A stretch of DNA of 64,000 nt, taken from NCBI RefSeq assembly GCF_001641335.1, contig NZ_LVEM01000001.1, positions 217,462-281,461 on the forward strand, in the 5' to 3' direction. Positions 17,613-25,265 of the stretch are shown in pieces. Position 1 is the stretch's first letter. Every line of letters begins with the position of its first letter. The stretch comes from Bradyrhizobium stylosanthis. GTDB taxonomy: Bacteria; Pseudomonadota; Alphaproteobacteria; Rhizobiales; Xanthobacteraceae. Made by a program: the position numbers and the translations under genes. Below the pieces are notes generated by a model. That model made no database searches and was not told where the DNA came from. It saw only the letters and a list, made by a program, of their open reading frames with translations.

Positions 17613-18634
17613 CAGCCCAGCTTCTCGCGCGCCAGCGCGGCGCCGGCGCCGAGCGCCATCAGCTTGGCTTCGGCGATGTCGCGCCGCATCGGCGCCATGC
17701 CGCAATTGGTGGTGGCGATGATGTTGTTCTTCGGCACGAATTTCGACACCGCCTCGATCACCTTGACGACGTCCTCGGCGCTCTCGACCGTGTCGCTGGC
17801 GACATCGATCACGCCGGCCTGCACGATCTTGTTCTTCAGCAGCGCGAGCAGGTCGAGCGGCACCTTCGAATTGCGGCACTCGATCGCGACCTGCTGGATC
17901 GGGCTGGCGTCGATCGCCGGGAAGATCTGCTCGTACTGCCGCCATTGGCTGCCTAACGTCTCCTTCCAGTCGGTGTTGGCCTTGATGCCGTAGCCGTAAC
18001 AGATGTGAACGGCGGTGGTGCAGGTCAGCCCCTGCGCGGCGCGTTCCAGCGCCTTGATGCCCCAGTCGTTGACCTCGTCCATGTAGACGTTGAAGGCGGG
18101 CTCGTCGAACTGCACGAGATCGACGCCGTCGGCCTGCAACGCCTTGGCTTCCTCGTTGAGCAGCTCGGCGAAGGCGAACGCCATCTTGACCCGGTCGCCA
18201 TAATAGCGGTCGGCAATGGTGTCGATGATGGTCATCGGACCGGGCAGGGTGAATTTCAGCTTCTTCTTCGTGTGCGCGCGGGCCGCTTGCGCCTCGAAGG
18301 CGTGGACGCGGCCCTTGAGCCGGAGCGGGGCGACCACCTGCGGCACCATCGCTTTATAGCGGTCCTTGCGGATGCCCATCTCGACCTTGTGGGCGAAATC
18401 GATGCCCTCGATCTTCTCCAGGAAACCGTGCACGAAATGCTGCCGGGCCTGCTCACCCTCGGTGAGGATGTCGATGCCGGCGTCCTCCTGGATCTTCAGC
18501 CAGATCAGCGTCGCGTCGCGCTTGGCGCGAAGCAGCTCGTCGCCTTCGGACTTCCAGGGCGCCCAGAGCATGTTGGGCTCGGCAAGCCATTCGGGCTTCG
18601 GCAAGGAGCCGGCGATCGTGGTTGGAAACAGCAT
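17612..18634 (-). CDS. Cobalamin-independent methionine synthase C-domain-like protein (short MetE family)
   Basis: The 340-residue protein matches only the catalytic (C-terminal) barrel of MetE. Zinc ligands are visible in order: His and Cys in AVHICYGYG, Glu in VAIECRNSK, Cys in TTNCGMAPMRRD. The start region is MLFPTTIAGSLPKPEWLAEP. The N-terminal half of classical MetE (about 750 residues) is absent. Such short proteins may use a methyl donor other than methyltetrahydrofolate polyglutamate, or be YxjG/H-like. I chose the ATG at 18634 because gggagg lies seven bases upstream; 14 further in-frame codons upstream look non-conserved. It is coupled to the small secreted protein downstream. Confidence 0.85.
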   Translation of the reverse strand: MLFPTTIAGSLPKPEWLAEPNMLWAPWKSEGDELLRAKRDATLIWLKIQEDAGIDILTEGEQARQHFVHGFLEKIEGIDFAHKVEMGIRKDRYKAMVPQVVAPLRLKGRVHAFEAQAARAHTKKKLKFTLPGPMTIIDTIADRYYGDRVKMAFAFAELLNEEAKALQADGVDLVQFDEPAFNVYMDEVNDWGIKALERAAQGLTCTTAVHICYGYGIKANTDWKETLGSQWRQYEQIFPAIDASPIQQVAIECRNSKVPLDLLALLKNKIVQAGVIDVASDTVESAEDVVKVIEAVSKFVPKNNIIATTNCGMAPMRRDIAEAKLMALGAGAALAREKLG

Positions 18635-18792
18635 GGCGGCCCTCCCGGCAGGTTCAGTTGCGCCCCTTCCTGCCATGTCCTAACGTCGAGGTACAGAACA
18701 ACGAAAGTCTCTCTCTATTCCTGCGGGGGCGACAGGGAAGGCCGACGAAAAGGCCAAAATAAGAGACCAAAGGGAAGACCAAGGGACAGGTC

Positions 18793-19494
18793 ATGATCGA
18801 CCTCTATTACGCGCCGACGCCGAACGGCTGGAAAATCTCGATCATGCTGGAGGAACTCGGGCTTCCCTATCAGGTGATCCCGGTGAATATCCGCGCCGGG
18901 GAGCAGTTCGCGCCTGAGTTTCTGGCGATCTCCCCGAACAACCGCATCCCCGCGATTGTCGATCACGATCCCGCCGATGGCGGCGCGCCGTTCTCGGCGT
19001 TCGAGACCGGCGCAATCCTGATTTATCTGGCGGAGAAGACCGGCCGCTTGTTGCCGGCGGATCTGCGCGGCCGCTCCACCACCATCCAATGGGTGATGTG
19101 GCAGATGGCGGGCCTCGGGCCGATGCTCGGCCAGCACGGCCATTTCGCGCTCTATGCGGCCGAGAAGATTCCCTACGCGATCGAGCGCTATCGCGACGAG
19201 GCGGCGCGGCTTTATGGCGTGCTCGACCGGCAGTTGGCCAAGACCGGCGCCTATGTCGCCGGCGACTATTCCATCGCCGACATCGCCTGCTTCCCCTGGA
19301 CCATGACCCACAAGGCGCAGGGCTTCACGCTCGACGACTACCCGAACGTCAAGCGCTGGTACGCCGAAGTGCGCGCCAGGCCGCAGGTGCAGGCGGGGCT
19401 CGCGATCGGAAAGTTCGTGAAAGAGCCGTTCGACGAGGAATCACGCAAGATCATGTTCGGCCAGCGTGCGAAGGAAGTGCTGGGAAGGAAGTAG
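18793..19494 (+). CDS. Glutathione S-transferase (YfcG/YghU-like)
   Basis: The protein has 233 residues. The N-terminal thioredoxin-fold domain begins MIDLYYAPTPNGWKISIMLE and shows the glutathione-binding IPAIVDHDPADGG and FETGAILIYLAEK. The C-terminal helical domain includes the N-capping-box region YSIADIACFPW. The APTPNGWK start is typical of the YfcG/YghU (Nu-class) group, which acts as disulfide-bond reductases. It is cytosolic and heads a run of three redox genes in the same direction. The shared ATG region at 18793 is preceded by accaagggacaggtc. Confidence 0.9.
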   Translation: MIDLYYAPTPNGWKISIMLEELGLPYQVIPVNIRAGEQFAPEFLAISPNNRIPAIVDHDPADGGAPFSAFETGAILIYLAEKTGRLLPADLRGRSTTIQWVMWQMAGLGPMLGQHGHFALYAAEKIPYAIERYRDEAARLYGVLDRQLAKTGAYVAGDYSIADIACFPWTMTHKAQGFTLDDYPNVKRWYAEVRARPQVQAGLAIGKFVKEPFDEESRKIMFGQRAKEVLGRK

Positions 19495-19502
19495 TGTCCA
19501 TT

Positions 19503-19608
19503 CCTCATGGTGAGGAGCGCCGCAGGCGCGTCTCGAACCATGAAGGCCCGACTGTCACCCGTAGCCATCCTTCGAGACGGCCGCTACGCGGCCTCCTCAG
19601 GATGAGGT
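19503..19608. repeat. Inverted repeat, CCTCATGGTGAGGAG family
   Basis: CCTCATGGTGAGGAGCGCCG at 19503 is mirrored by GGCCTCCTCAGGATGAGG ending at 19608, with CGTCTCGAA / TTCGAGACG arms inside. It separates the GST gene from the next gene. Confidence 0.8.
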
Positions 19609-19628
19609 CCGTCAGTAAAGGAAACGCC

Positions 19629-20237
19629 ATGATCGAATTCTTCTTCGACTGCTCCAGCCCCTGGACCTATCTCGCCTTCCACAACATCCAGCCGCTGGCG
19701 AAAGAGCTCGGGGCCGAGATCGTCTGGCGGCCGATCCTGGTCGGCGGCATCTTCAACACGGTCAATCCCAGCGTCTACGCCCAGCGCGAGACGCCGGTGC
19801 CGCTGAAGGCCCGCTATATGAAGAAGGACCTTGCCGACTGGGCGCGTTCCGCGGGCCTGTCGATCAAGATGCCGCCGACGGTGTTTCCGGTGAACAGCGT
19901 CAAGGCGATGCGCGGCTGCATCTGGCTCGGCAAGGACATGGTCCCGTTCGCGACATCCGTGTTCGAGGCCTATTGGGGCGGCGACAAGGACATCTCGCAG
20001 GATGCGGTGCTGGCCGAGATCTGCAGCAAGATCGGCATCGACGCGCCGAAATTCTTTGCCGGCATCTCCGATCAGGGCATCAAGGATCAGCTCAAGGCCA
20101 ATACGGAGGAGGTCGTGGCGCGTGGCGGCTTCGGCTCGCCGACGATCTTCGTGAACAAGACGGATATGTATTTCGGCAATGATCGCCTGCCGCTGATCCG
20201 CGAGGCGCTCACGCGTGCCAAGGCGAGCGCGGCCTGA
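19629..20237 (+). CDS. 2-hydroxychromene-2-carboxylate isomerase / DsbA-like (kappa GST) protein
   Basis: The 202-residue product begins MIEFFFDCSSPWTYLAFHNI, where the serine in CSSPWT matches the glutathione-activating serine of kappa GST and NahD isomerases. It continues with WRPILVGGIFNTVNP and ends with the cis-proline loop GGFGSPTIFVNKTDMYFGND. NahD-type enzymes use glutathione to isomerise 2-hydroxychromene-2-carboxylate in naphthalene breakdown, but no aromatic ring-cleavage genes are nearby, so the physiological substrate is open. Its TGA overlaps the next gene's ATG by one base (20237). Confidence 0.9.
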   Translation: MIEFFFDCSSPWTYLAFHNIQPLAKELGAEIVWRPILVGGIFNTVNPSVYAQRETPVPLKARYMKKDLADWARSAGLSIKMPPTVFPVNSVKAMRGCIWLGKDMVPFATSVFEAYWGGDKDISQDAVLAEICSKIGIDAPKFFAGISDQGIKDQLKANTEEVVARGGFGSPTIFVNKTDMYFGNDRLPLIREALTRAKASAA

Positions 20238-21214
20238 TGGTGCGCGCAGTCGTCTGCCGCGCGCTCGGCGCACCCGAGACCTTGCGGCTGGAAGAGTTTC
20301 CATCGCGCGTCCTGAATCCGGGCGAGGTCCGCGTCGCGATCCGTGCCGCCGGGTTGAACTTTCCCGACGTGCTGATGGCGGCCGGCGAATATCAGCTCAA
20401 GCCCGAGCTGCCGTTCACGCCCGGCATGGAAGCCGCCGGCGACGTCACCGAGGTGGGGCCGGAGGCGAGGGGCGTTGCCGTCGGCGACAAGGTCATCGTG
20501 AAGATGCGCCACGGCGCGTTCACCGATGAAGCGGTGGTGACACCGTCGCAGCTCACACCGATGCCGTCGACCTTCGACTATGCGGAGGCCGCGACCTATC
20601 TCGCCGGCCACGGCACCGCCTATCACGCGCTGATCGACCGCGGCCGGGTCGAGCCGGGCGAAGTGCTGCTGGTGCACGGCGCCGGCGGCGGCGTCGGATT
20701 GGCCGCCGTCGAGATCGGCAAGATGCTGGGCGCGACCGTGATCGCAACCGCCTCCAGCGACGAGAAGCTGGCGATCGCGAAATCGCGCGGCGCCGATCAT
20801 CTCGTTCGCTACGACCGCGAGCCGTTTCGCGATGCCGTCAAGCGCATCACCGACGGCCGCGGCGCCGACGTCGTTTTCGATCCCGTCGGCGGCGAGGTCT
20901 TCGAGAACTCGATGCGCTGCATCGCCTGGGGCGCAAGGCTGCTGGTGATCGGCTTTACCGGCGGCATCGGCTCGGCCAAGACCAACCTGCTGCTGATCAA
21001 GGGCGCCAGCGTGCTTGGTGTACGCGCGGGCGAGGCCGTGCGGAAAAATCCTGCGCTCGGTGAGGTGCGTCTAAAAGCGCTGTTGCAATGGGCCGCGGAG
21101 GGCAAGCTGCGCCCCAATATCTCGCACCGCCTGCCGCTTGAGGATTACGCCAAGGCGATGCGGCTGTTGCTGGATCGCAAGGCGATCGGGCGGGTGGCGC
21201 TGGTGATGGAGTGA
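20237..21214 (+). CDS. NADPH:quinone oxidoreductase-like (zinc-free MDR family)
   Basis: This 325-residue medium-chain reductase has a GroES-like N-domain (RVAIRAAGLNFPDVLMAAGE; FTPGMEAAGDVTEVGPEARG) and a Rossmann domain with VHGAGGGVGLAAVEIGKMLG, the AxxGxxG nucleotide loop. Structural zinc cysteines are missing, as in quinone reductases and crotonyl-CoA-type relatives. It likely reduces quinones or alpha,beta-unsaturated carbonyls with NADPH. It is translationally coupled to the preceding isomerase by ATGA-type overlap, and the GST upstream suggests a shared role in electrophile detoxification. Confidence 0.9.
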   Translation: MVRAVVCRALGAPETLRLEEFPSRVLNPGEVRVAIRAAGLNFPDVLMAAGEYQLKPELPFTPGMEAAGDVTEVGPEARGVAVGDKVIVKMRHGAFTDEAVVTPSQLTPMPSTFDYAEAATYLAGHGTAYHALIDRGRVEPGEVLLVHGAGGGVGLAAVEIGKMLGATVIATASSDEKLAIAKSRGADHLVRYDREPFRDAVKRITDGRGADVVFDPVGGEVFENSMRCIAWGARLLVIGFTGGIGSAKTNLLLIKGASVLGVRAGEAVRKNPALGEVRLKALLQWAAEGKLRPNISHRLPLEDYAKAMRLLLDRKAIGRVALVME

Positions 21215-21323
21215 TTGCCTGCAGCCCCACCGAGAGAACGTAGATAAGTTGTATTGTTGACGTATTGAAACTTATGGGAATTGATTGGATAATCGCGGCA
21301 TTAGCAAACAGGAGATTTTGTTA

Positions 21324-21515
21324 ATGCCCAAGACTTCCATTGATTCCGAGGCGATCGACACTGCTTATCAGAACAAGCTCGGAGATCTGTACGCAGTATT
21401 GGTTCGCAATCTGATCGAGTTCCCCGATGATGAGCAGGGGTCCTTGAAGAAGTTCACGACAGGTCTGAACGTTGCGAGGCGCGCTCGAGATTTGGCAAAT
21501 ACTGCCATCAAGTAG
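21324..21515 (+). CDS. Small hypothetical protein
   Basis: The 63-residue product starts MPKTSIDSEAIDTAYQNKLG and ends NVARRARDLANTAIK. It is charged and helical with no signal or membrane segment. I chose the ATG at 21324, with aggag at 21309-21313; a TTG at 21285 would add 13 residues. The surrounding bases are richer in A and T than the neighbours. I recognise no family. It could be a small nucleic-acid- or protein-binding factor, but nothing shows this directly. Confidence 0.6.
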   Translation: MPKTSIDSEAIDTAYQNKLGDLYAVLVRNLIEFPDDEQGSLKKFTTGLNVARRARDLANTAIK

Positions 21516-21519
21516 GGCC

Positions 21520-21607
21520 GTAGGGTGGGTTAGCGAAGCGTAACCCACCACGTCTTTGTCCGCGGAGACAAAAGAGGCGGGTTACGCCTTCGGCTAACCC
21601 GCCCTAC
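21520..21607. repeat. Inverted repeat, GTAGGGTGGGTTAGC variant
   Basis: GTAGGGTGGGTTAGC (21520-21534) pairs with GCTAACCCGCCCTAC (21593-21607) with one mismatch, around inner arms GTAACCC/GGGTTAC and TTTGTC/GACAAA. It lies between convergent genes and belongs to the same family as the copies at 2164 and 30708. Confidence 0.85.
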
Positions 21608-21611
21608 AAAG

Positions 21612-22502
21612 CTACTTGTACTCCCGCTCCGTCCACCACGGGAAATAGTCCGGCATATCGCTGGACACCTTGTTCTTGAACTGCGCGGGCCGCTTCTCCA
21701 GGAACGACACCACGCCTTCCTTCACATCGTCCGAGCGGCCTCGGGCGTAGATGCCGCGGCTGTCGACCTTGTGGGCTTCCATGGGATCGTCGGCGCCCAT
21801 CATGCGCCACATCATCTGGCGGATCAGCGCCACCGACACCGGCGCCGTCTTGGCCGCGAACTCCTTGGCGAGGGCGCGGGCGGTCGGCAGCAGATCGTCG
21901 GGGGCGACGACCTTGCTGACGAGACGGCCGGCGAGGGCCTCCTGCGCCGGGAAGACGCGGCCTGAATAGCACCACTCAAGCGCCTGCGAGATGCCGACGA
22001 TGCGCGGCAGGAACCAGCTCGAGGCGGCCTCCGGCACGATGCCGCGCTGGGAGAACACGAAGCCGAAGCGCGCAGCCTCCGAGGCAATGCGGATGTCCAT
22101 CGCGAGCTGCATGGTGACGCCGATCCCGACCGCGGGGCCGTTGATCGCGGCGATCACGGGCTTCAGGCACTTGAAGATGCGCAAGGTGACCTGGCCGCCG
22201 CCATCGCGCACCTGCGGATCGCTGTAATCGACCTTGCCGTCGGCGAAGCGCTTGACCGGCCCGCGGCGCGCGTCGCGATCGAACGTATCGGCGCCCGACG
22301 AAAGATCGGCGCCCGCGCAGAAGCCGCGGCCGGCGCCGGTGACGATGATCGCGCGGACATTGTCGTCCTTGTCGGCGGCGTCGAACGCGTCGATCAGCTC
22401 GGCCTGCATATGCGCGTTGAAGGCGTTGAGCTTGTCGGGCCGGTTCAGCGTGATGGTGAGGATCTGCTCGGCGACCTCGTATTTGATCGTCTCATACGCC
22501 AT
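21612..22502 (-). CDS. Enoyl-CoA hydratase/isomerase (crotonase) family protein
   Basis: The 296-residue protein has oxyanion-hole segments RGFCAGADLSSGAD (about 60-73) and NGPAVGIGVTMQLAMD (about 119-134). Where classical hydratases carry Gly-Gly-Cys-Glu the sequence is GVTMQ, so the first catalytic Glu is absent. A glutamate lies in RGIVPEAASSW, a pattern found in isomerase-type members. It is therefore more likely an enoyl-CoA isomerase or a specialised acyl-CoA lyase than a plain hydratase. It is cytosolic. It may be co-transcribed with the amidase, 161 bases upstream on the same strand. Confidence 0.88.
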   Translation of the reverse strand: MAYETIKYEVAEQILTITLNRPDKLNAFNAHMQAELIDAFDAADKDDNVRAIIVTGAGRGFCAGADLSSGADTFDRDARRGPVKRFADGKVDYSDPQVRDGGGQVTLRIFKCLKPVIAAINGPAVGIGVTMQLAMDIRIASEAARFGFVFSQRGIVPEAASSWFLPRIVGISQALEWCYSGRVFPAQEALAGRLVSKVVAPDDLLPTARALAKEFAAKTAPVSVALIRQMMWRMMGADDPMEAHKVDSRGIYARGRSDDVKEGVVSFLEKRPAQFKNKVSSDMPDYFPWWTEREYK

Positions 22503-22663
22503 GGGTGGTTTCCTTCCTTTGCTGAACGCGGTCTTGTGTAGACGTCATGCATGTGCGCCCCCGTCCGTCTTGCGCGGACTGGGCATGCGGCTCTGCTGAG
22601 TATCCAGACGACAATGGCCGGAGCAAGCCCCGGCCATGTCGCAGTCTGAGCGTATTGAAGCGG

Positions 22664-24085
22664 TCAGTGCGCCGGCGGCTTGGGCCAGGGCTTCTGCGCG
22701 CCCCGCAGGCCCTCGAACGCCTTGGCCATGCCGAGCACGCCGATGTCGTCGAAGCGGCGGCCGACGATCTGCACGCCGATGGGAAAACCGTTGGCATCGA
22801 AGCCGCCATTGATGGAGACGGCGGGGTTCTCCGACATATTCCACGGCACGGTATAGCAGATGTGCTCGAACGGTCTCATCGGATCGTTGGTGGGCGAGGC
22901 CCATTCCGCCGGGTAGTTCACGTTCGGTGCGGTCGGCGAGATCACATAGTCGAGCTCGCAGAACAGTTTTGAGGCGGCGGCGCGGATCGCCATGGTCTGG
23001 TTGAAGCCGCGGATGACATCGACACCCGACAGCTTCGCGCCGGACGCGCCCCATTTGAAGATATAGGGCAGCACCTTTGCCTGTTCGGCCGGCGTCAGCT
23101 TCGCCAGATCGTCCCACATCCGCGCGCGCCAGAAATTGTCGAGACCATCGAGCATCTCGCGCGTGAGGATGCCGTCGACTTCGGTAACGACCGCACCTGC
23201 GGATTCGAATGCCTTTGCGGCTTTCACCGCGACCTCGCGGACCGGCTTTTCCGCCGGCAGGCCAACGCCTGCATCGAGCATCAGGCCGATCCGCAATTTG
23301 CGCGGGGACTTCTCCAGTCCCTTCCAGTTGAGAGGCTCGGCCGGCAGGCTCATGCCGTCGCGCCGGTCGGGCTTTGCGATCACGCTCATCATCAGCGCGC
23401 AATCGTCGACGGTGCGGGTCATGGGACCGGCAACGCGGCCGACATAAGCAGGGTCGATCGGCACGCGGCCAAAGCTCGGCTTCAGGCCGACGAGGCCGCA
23501 CCAGCCGGCAGGCAGGCGGACCGAGCCGCCGATATCGGTGCCGAGATGCAGCGGACCGTAGCCGGCGGCCGCAGCAGCGCCTGCGCCCGCGCTGGAGCCG
23601 CCGGGATTCTTGCTGAGATCCCAGGGATTGCGCGCCAGCGCATGGAAGCTCGACAGACCCGATGACAGCATGCCGTAATCGGGCATGGTGGTCTTGGCGA
23701 AGATGACCGCGCCGGCTTCGCGCAGGCGTGCGGCGGGCGGGGCGTCCTTCTCGGCCGGCACCAGCTTGACGCTGGCGGCACCCAGCGGCACCGGTACGCC
23801 CTTGGTCGCGATGTTGTCCTTCACGGTGACGGGCACGCCGTCGAGCGCGCCCGACGGCTCGCCGCCGCTCCAGCGCGCGGTCGAGGCCTTGGCGGCCTCG
23901 CGCGCGCTGTCGGGATCGAATGCATAGAGCGCCTTCAGATGCGGCTCCCACGCGGCGACATGCGTGAGCAAATCCTCCAGCACCTCGCTCGGCGAGAACT
24001 GTTTGGCGCGATAGCCCGCGATCAAATCGACCGCGGACAGATCATGCAAGGAGGTGACCGTCTCTTCAGGGCTCTTCTTGTGCAT
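22664..24085 (-). CDS. Amidase (amidase signature family)
   Basis: The 473-residue hydrolase has the Ser-cisSer-Lys triad: lysine in VPVTVKDNIATKG (about 87), serine in KNPGGSSAGAGAAAAAGYGP (about 160) and nucleophile in LGTDIGGSVRLPAGWCG (about 184). Signature-family amidases cut small amides, indoleacetamide or the amide of Glu-tRNA partners. This one is not GatA by sequence around the signature and no gatB/gatC is nearby. The substrate is unknown. Its start is two bases from the stop of the upstream M20 hydrolase gene, and the M81 gene lies further upstream, so it belongs to an amide/peptide hydrolase operon. Confidence 0.92.
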   Translation of the reverse strand: MHKKSPEETVTSLHDLSAVDLIAGYRAKQFSPSEVLEDLLTHVAAWEPHLKALYAFDPDSAREAAKASTARWSGGEPSGALDGVPVTVKDNIATKGVPVPLGAASVKLVPAEKDAPPAARLREAGAVIFAKTTMPDYGMLSSGLSSFHALARNPWDLSKNPGGSSAGAGAAAAAGYGPLHLGTDIGGSVRLPAGWCGLVGLKPSFGRVPIDPAYVGRVAGPMTRTVDDCALMMSVIAKPDRRDGMSLPAEPLNWKGLEKSPRKLRIGLMLDAGVGLPAEKPVREVAVKAAKAFESAGAVVTEVDGILTREMLDGLDNFWRARMWDDLAKLTPAEQAKVLPYIFKWGASGAKLSGVDVIRGFNQTMAIRAAASKLFCELDYVISPTAPNVNYPAEWASPTNDPMRPFEHICYTVPWNMSENPAVSINGGFDANGFPIGVQIVGRRFDDIGVLGMAKAFEGLRGAQKPWPKPPAH

Positions 24086-24087
24086 TG

Positions 24088-25251
24088 CTAGCCCACCGGC
24101 ATACGCGTTTCGATGATGCGCGCGAACATGCTGGCGCCGATCGGCAGGATCTTGTCGTCCAGCACGAAGCCGGGATTGTGCACCGGCACCGAGCCGTCAT
24201 GGCCGACCCAGAAATAGGCGCCGGGAATGGTCTGCAGCATGTCGGCGAAATCCTCGCTGCCCATCTTGGGCTGGGTGCGGGTGATCACGTTGGCGGGATC
24301 GACGATCGTGCGGGCAACCTCCTCGACCACCTTGGACTGCTCGACCTGGTTGACCAGTACGTCGAAGGTGTCGCGGATGTCGACGTCGATCACGCACTGA
24401 TAGGCGCTCGCGATGCCGGCGCAGATCGTGCGGATGCGTTCGGCGATCAGGGTGCGGACTTCCCTCGAGAAGGTGCGGATAGTGCCGCACAGATGCGCAT
24501 CGCCGGGAATGACGTTATAGGCCGAGCCGGCATGGATCTGCGTGATCGAGATGACGGCGGCCTGCAGCGGCTCGACGTTGCGGCTGACGATGGTCTGGAT
24601 CGCCTGCGCCAGCGTGGTCGCGATGATCACCGCGTCCTTGGAGCGCTCGGGCATCGCGCCGTGCGCGCCATAGCCGGTGATGCGGAGGTCGAAGAAGTCG
24701 GCGCTGGCCATGGCGGGGCCGGGCAGGATCGCGATCTCGCCGTGGTTGAGGTCGGGCGCGTTGTGCAGGCCGTAGAGCTCGTCGCAGGGGAACTTCTCGA
24801 ACAGGCCGTCCTTGATCATCGCGCGGGCGCCGCCGAGGCCTTCCTCGGCCGGCTGGAAGATCAGGTGAACAGTGCCGTCGAAATTCCTGGTCTCGGCGAG
24901 ATAGCGCGCGGTGCCGAGCAGCATGGTGGTGTGGCCGTCATGACCGCAGCCGTGGAAGCGGCCGGGGATCTTCGAGCTCCATTTCAAATTGGTGTTCTCT
25001 TCCATCGGCAGCGCGTCCATGTCGGCGCGAAGGCCGATGCGCTTGGCGCCCGAACCCTTGCCCTTGATGACGCCGATCACGCCGGTGCCGCCGATGCCGC
25101 GATGCACCTCGATGCCCCAGCTCTTCAGCTTGTCGGCGACGATGCCGGAGGTGCGCACTTCCTCGAAGCCGATCTCGGGATGGGCGTGAATGTCGCGGCG
25201 GATGGCGGTGAGTTCGTCGGCATAGCCGTCGATGCGGTCGATCGTGGGCAT
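24088..25251 (-). CDS. M20-family amidohydrolase (hippurate/N-acyl-amino-acid hydrolase type)
   Basis: The 387-residue metallohydrolase shows the usual M20D ligands: FHGCGHDGHTTMLLG (about 97-111), FQPAEEGLGGARAM (Glu pair, about 131) and late MGSEDFADML. The family cleaves N-acyl amino acids, hippurate or indole-acetyl conjugates. I took the ATG at 25251 (MPTIDRIDGYADELTAIRRD), since the frame remains open far upstream only by overlap with the M81 gene. There is no signal peptide. It is the middle gene of an M81-M20-amidase string with gaps of 14 and 2 bases, and is probably expressed with the ABC transporter genes upstream. Confidence 0.92.
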   Translation of the reverse strand: MPTIDRIDGYADELTAIRRDIHAHPEIGFEEVRTSGIVADKLKSWGIEVHRGIGGTGVIGVIKGKGSGAKRIGLRADMDALPMEENTNLKWSSKIPGRFHGCGHDGHTTMLLGTARYLAETRNFDGTVHLIFQPAEEGLGGARAMIKDGLFEKFPCDELYGLHNAPDLNHGEIAILPGPAMASADFFDLRITGYGAHGAMPERSKDAVIIATTLAQAIQTIVSRNVEPLQAAVISITQIHAGSAYNVIPGDAHLCGTIRTFSREVRTLIAERIRTICAGIASAYQCVIDVDIRDTFDVLVNQVEQSKVVEEVARTIVDPANVITRTQPKMGSEDFADMLQTIPGAYFWVGHDGSVPVHNPGFVLDDKILPIGASMFARIIETRMPVG

Positions 25252-25265
25252 GTGGTCCTGTCCAG

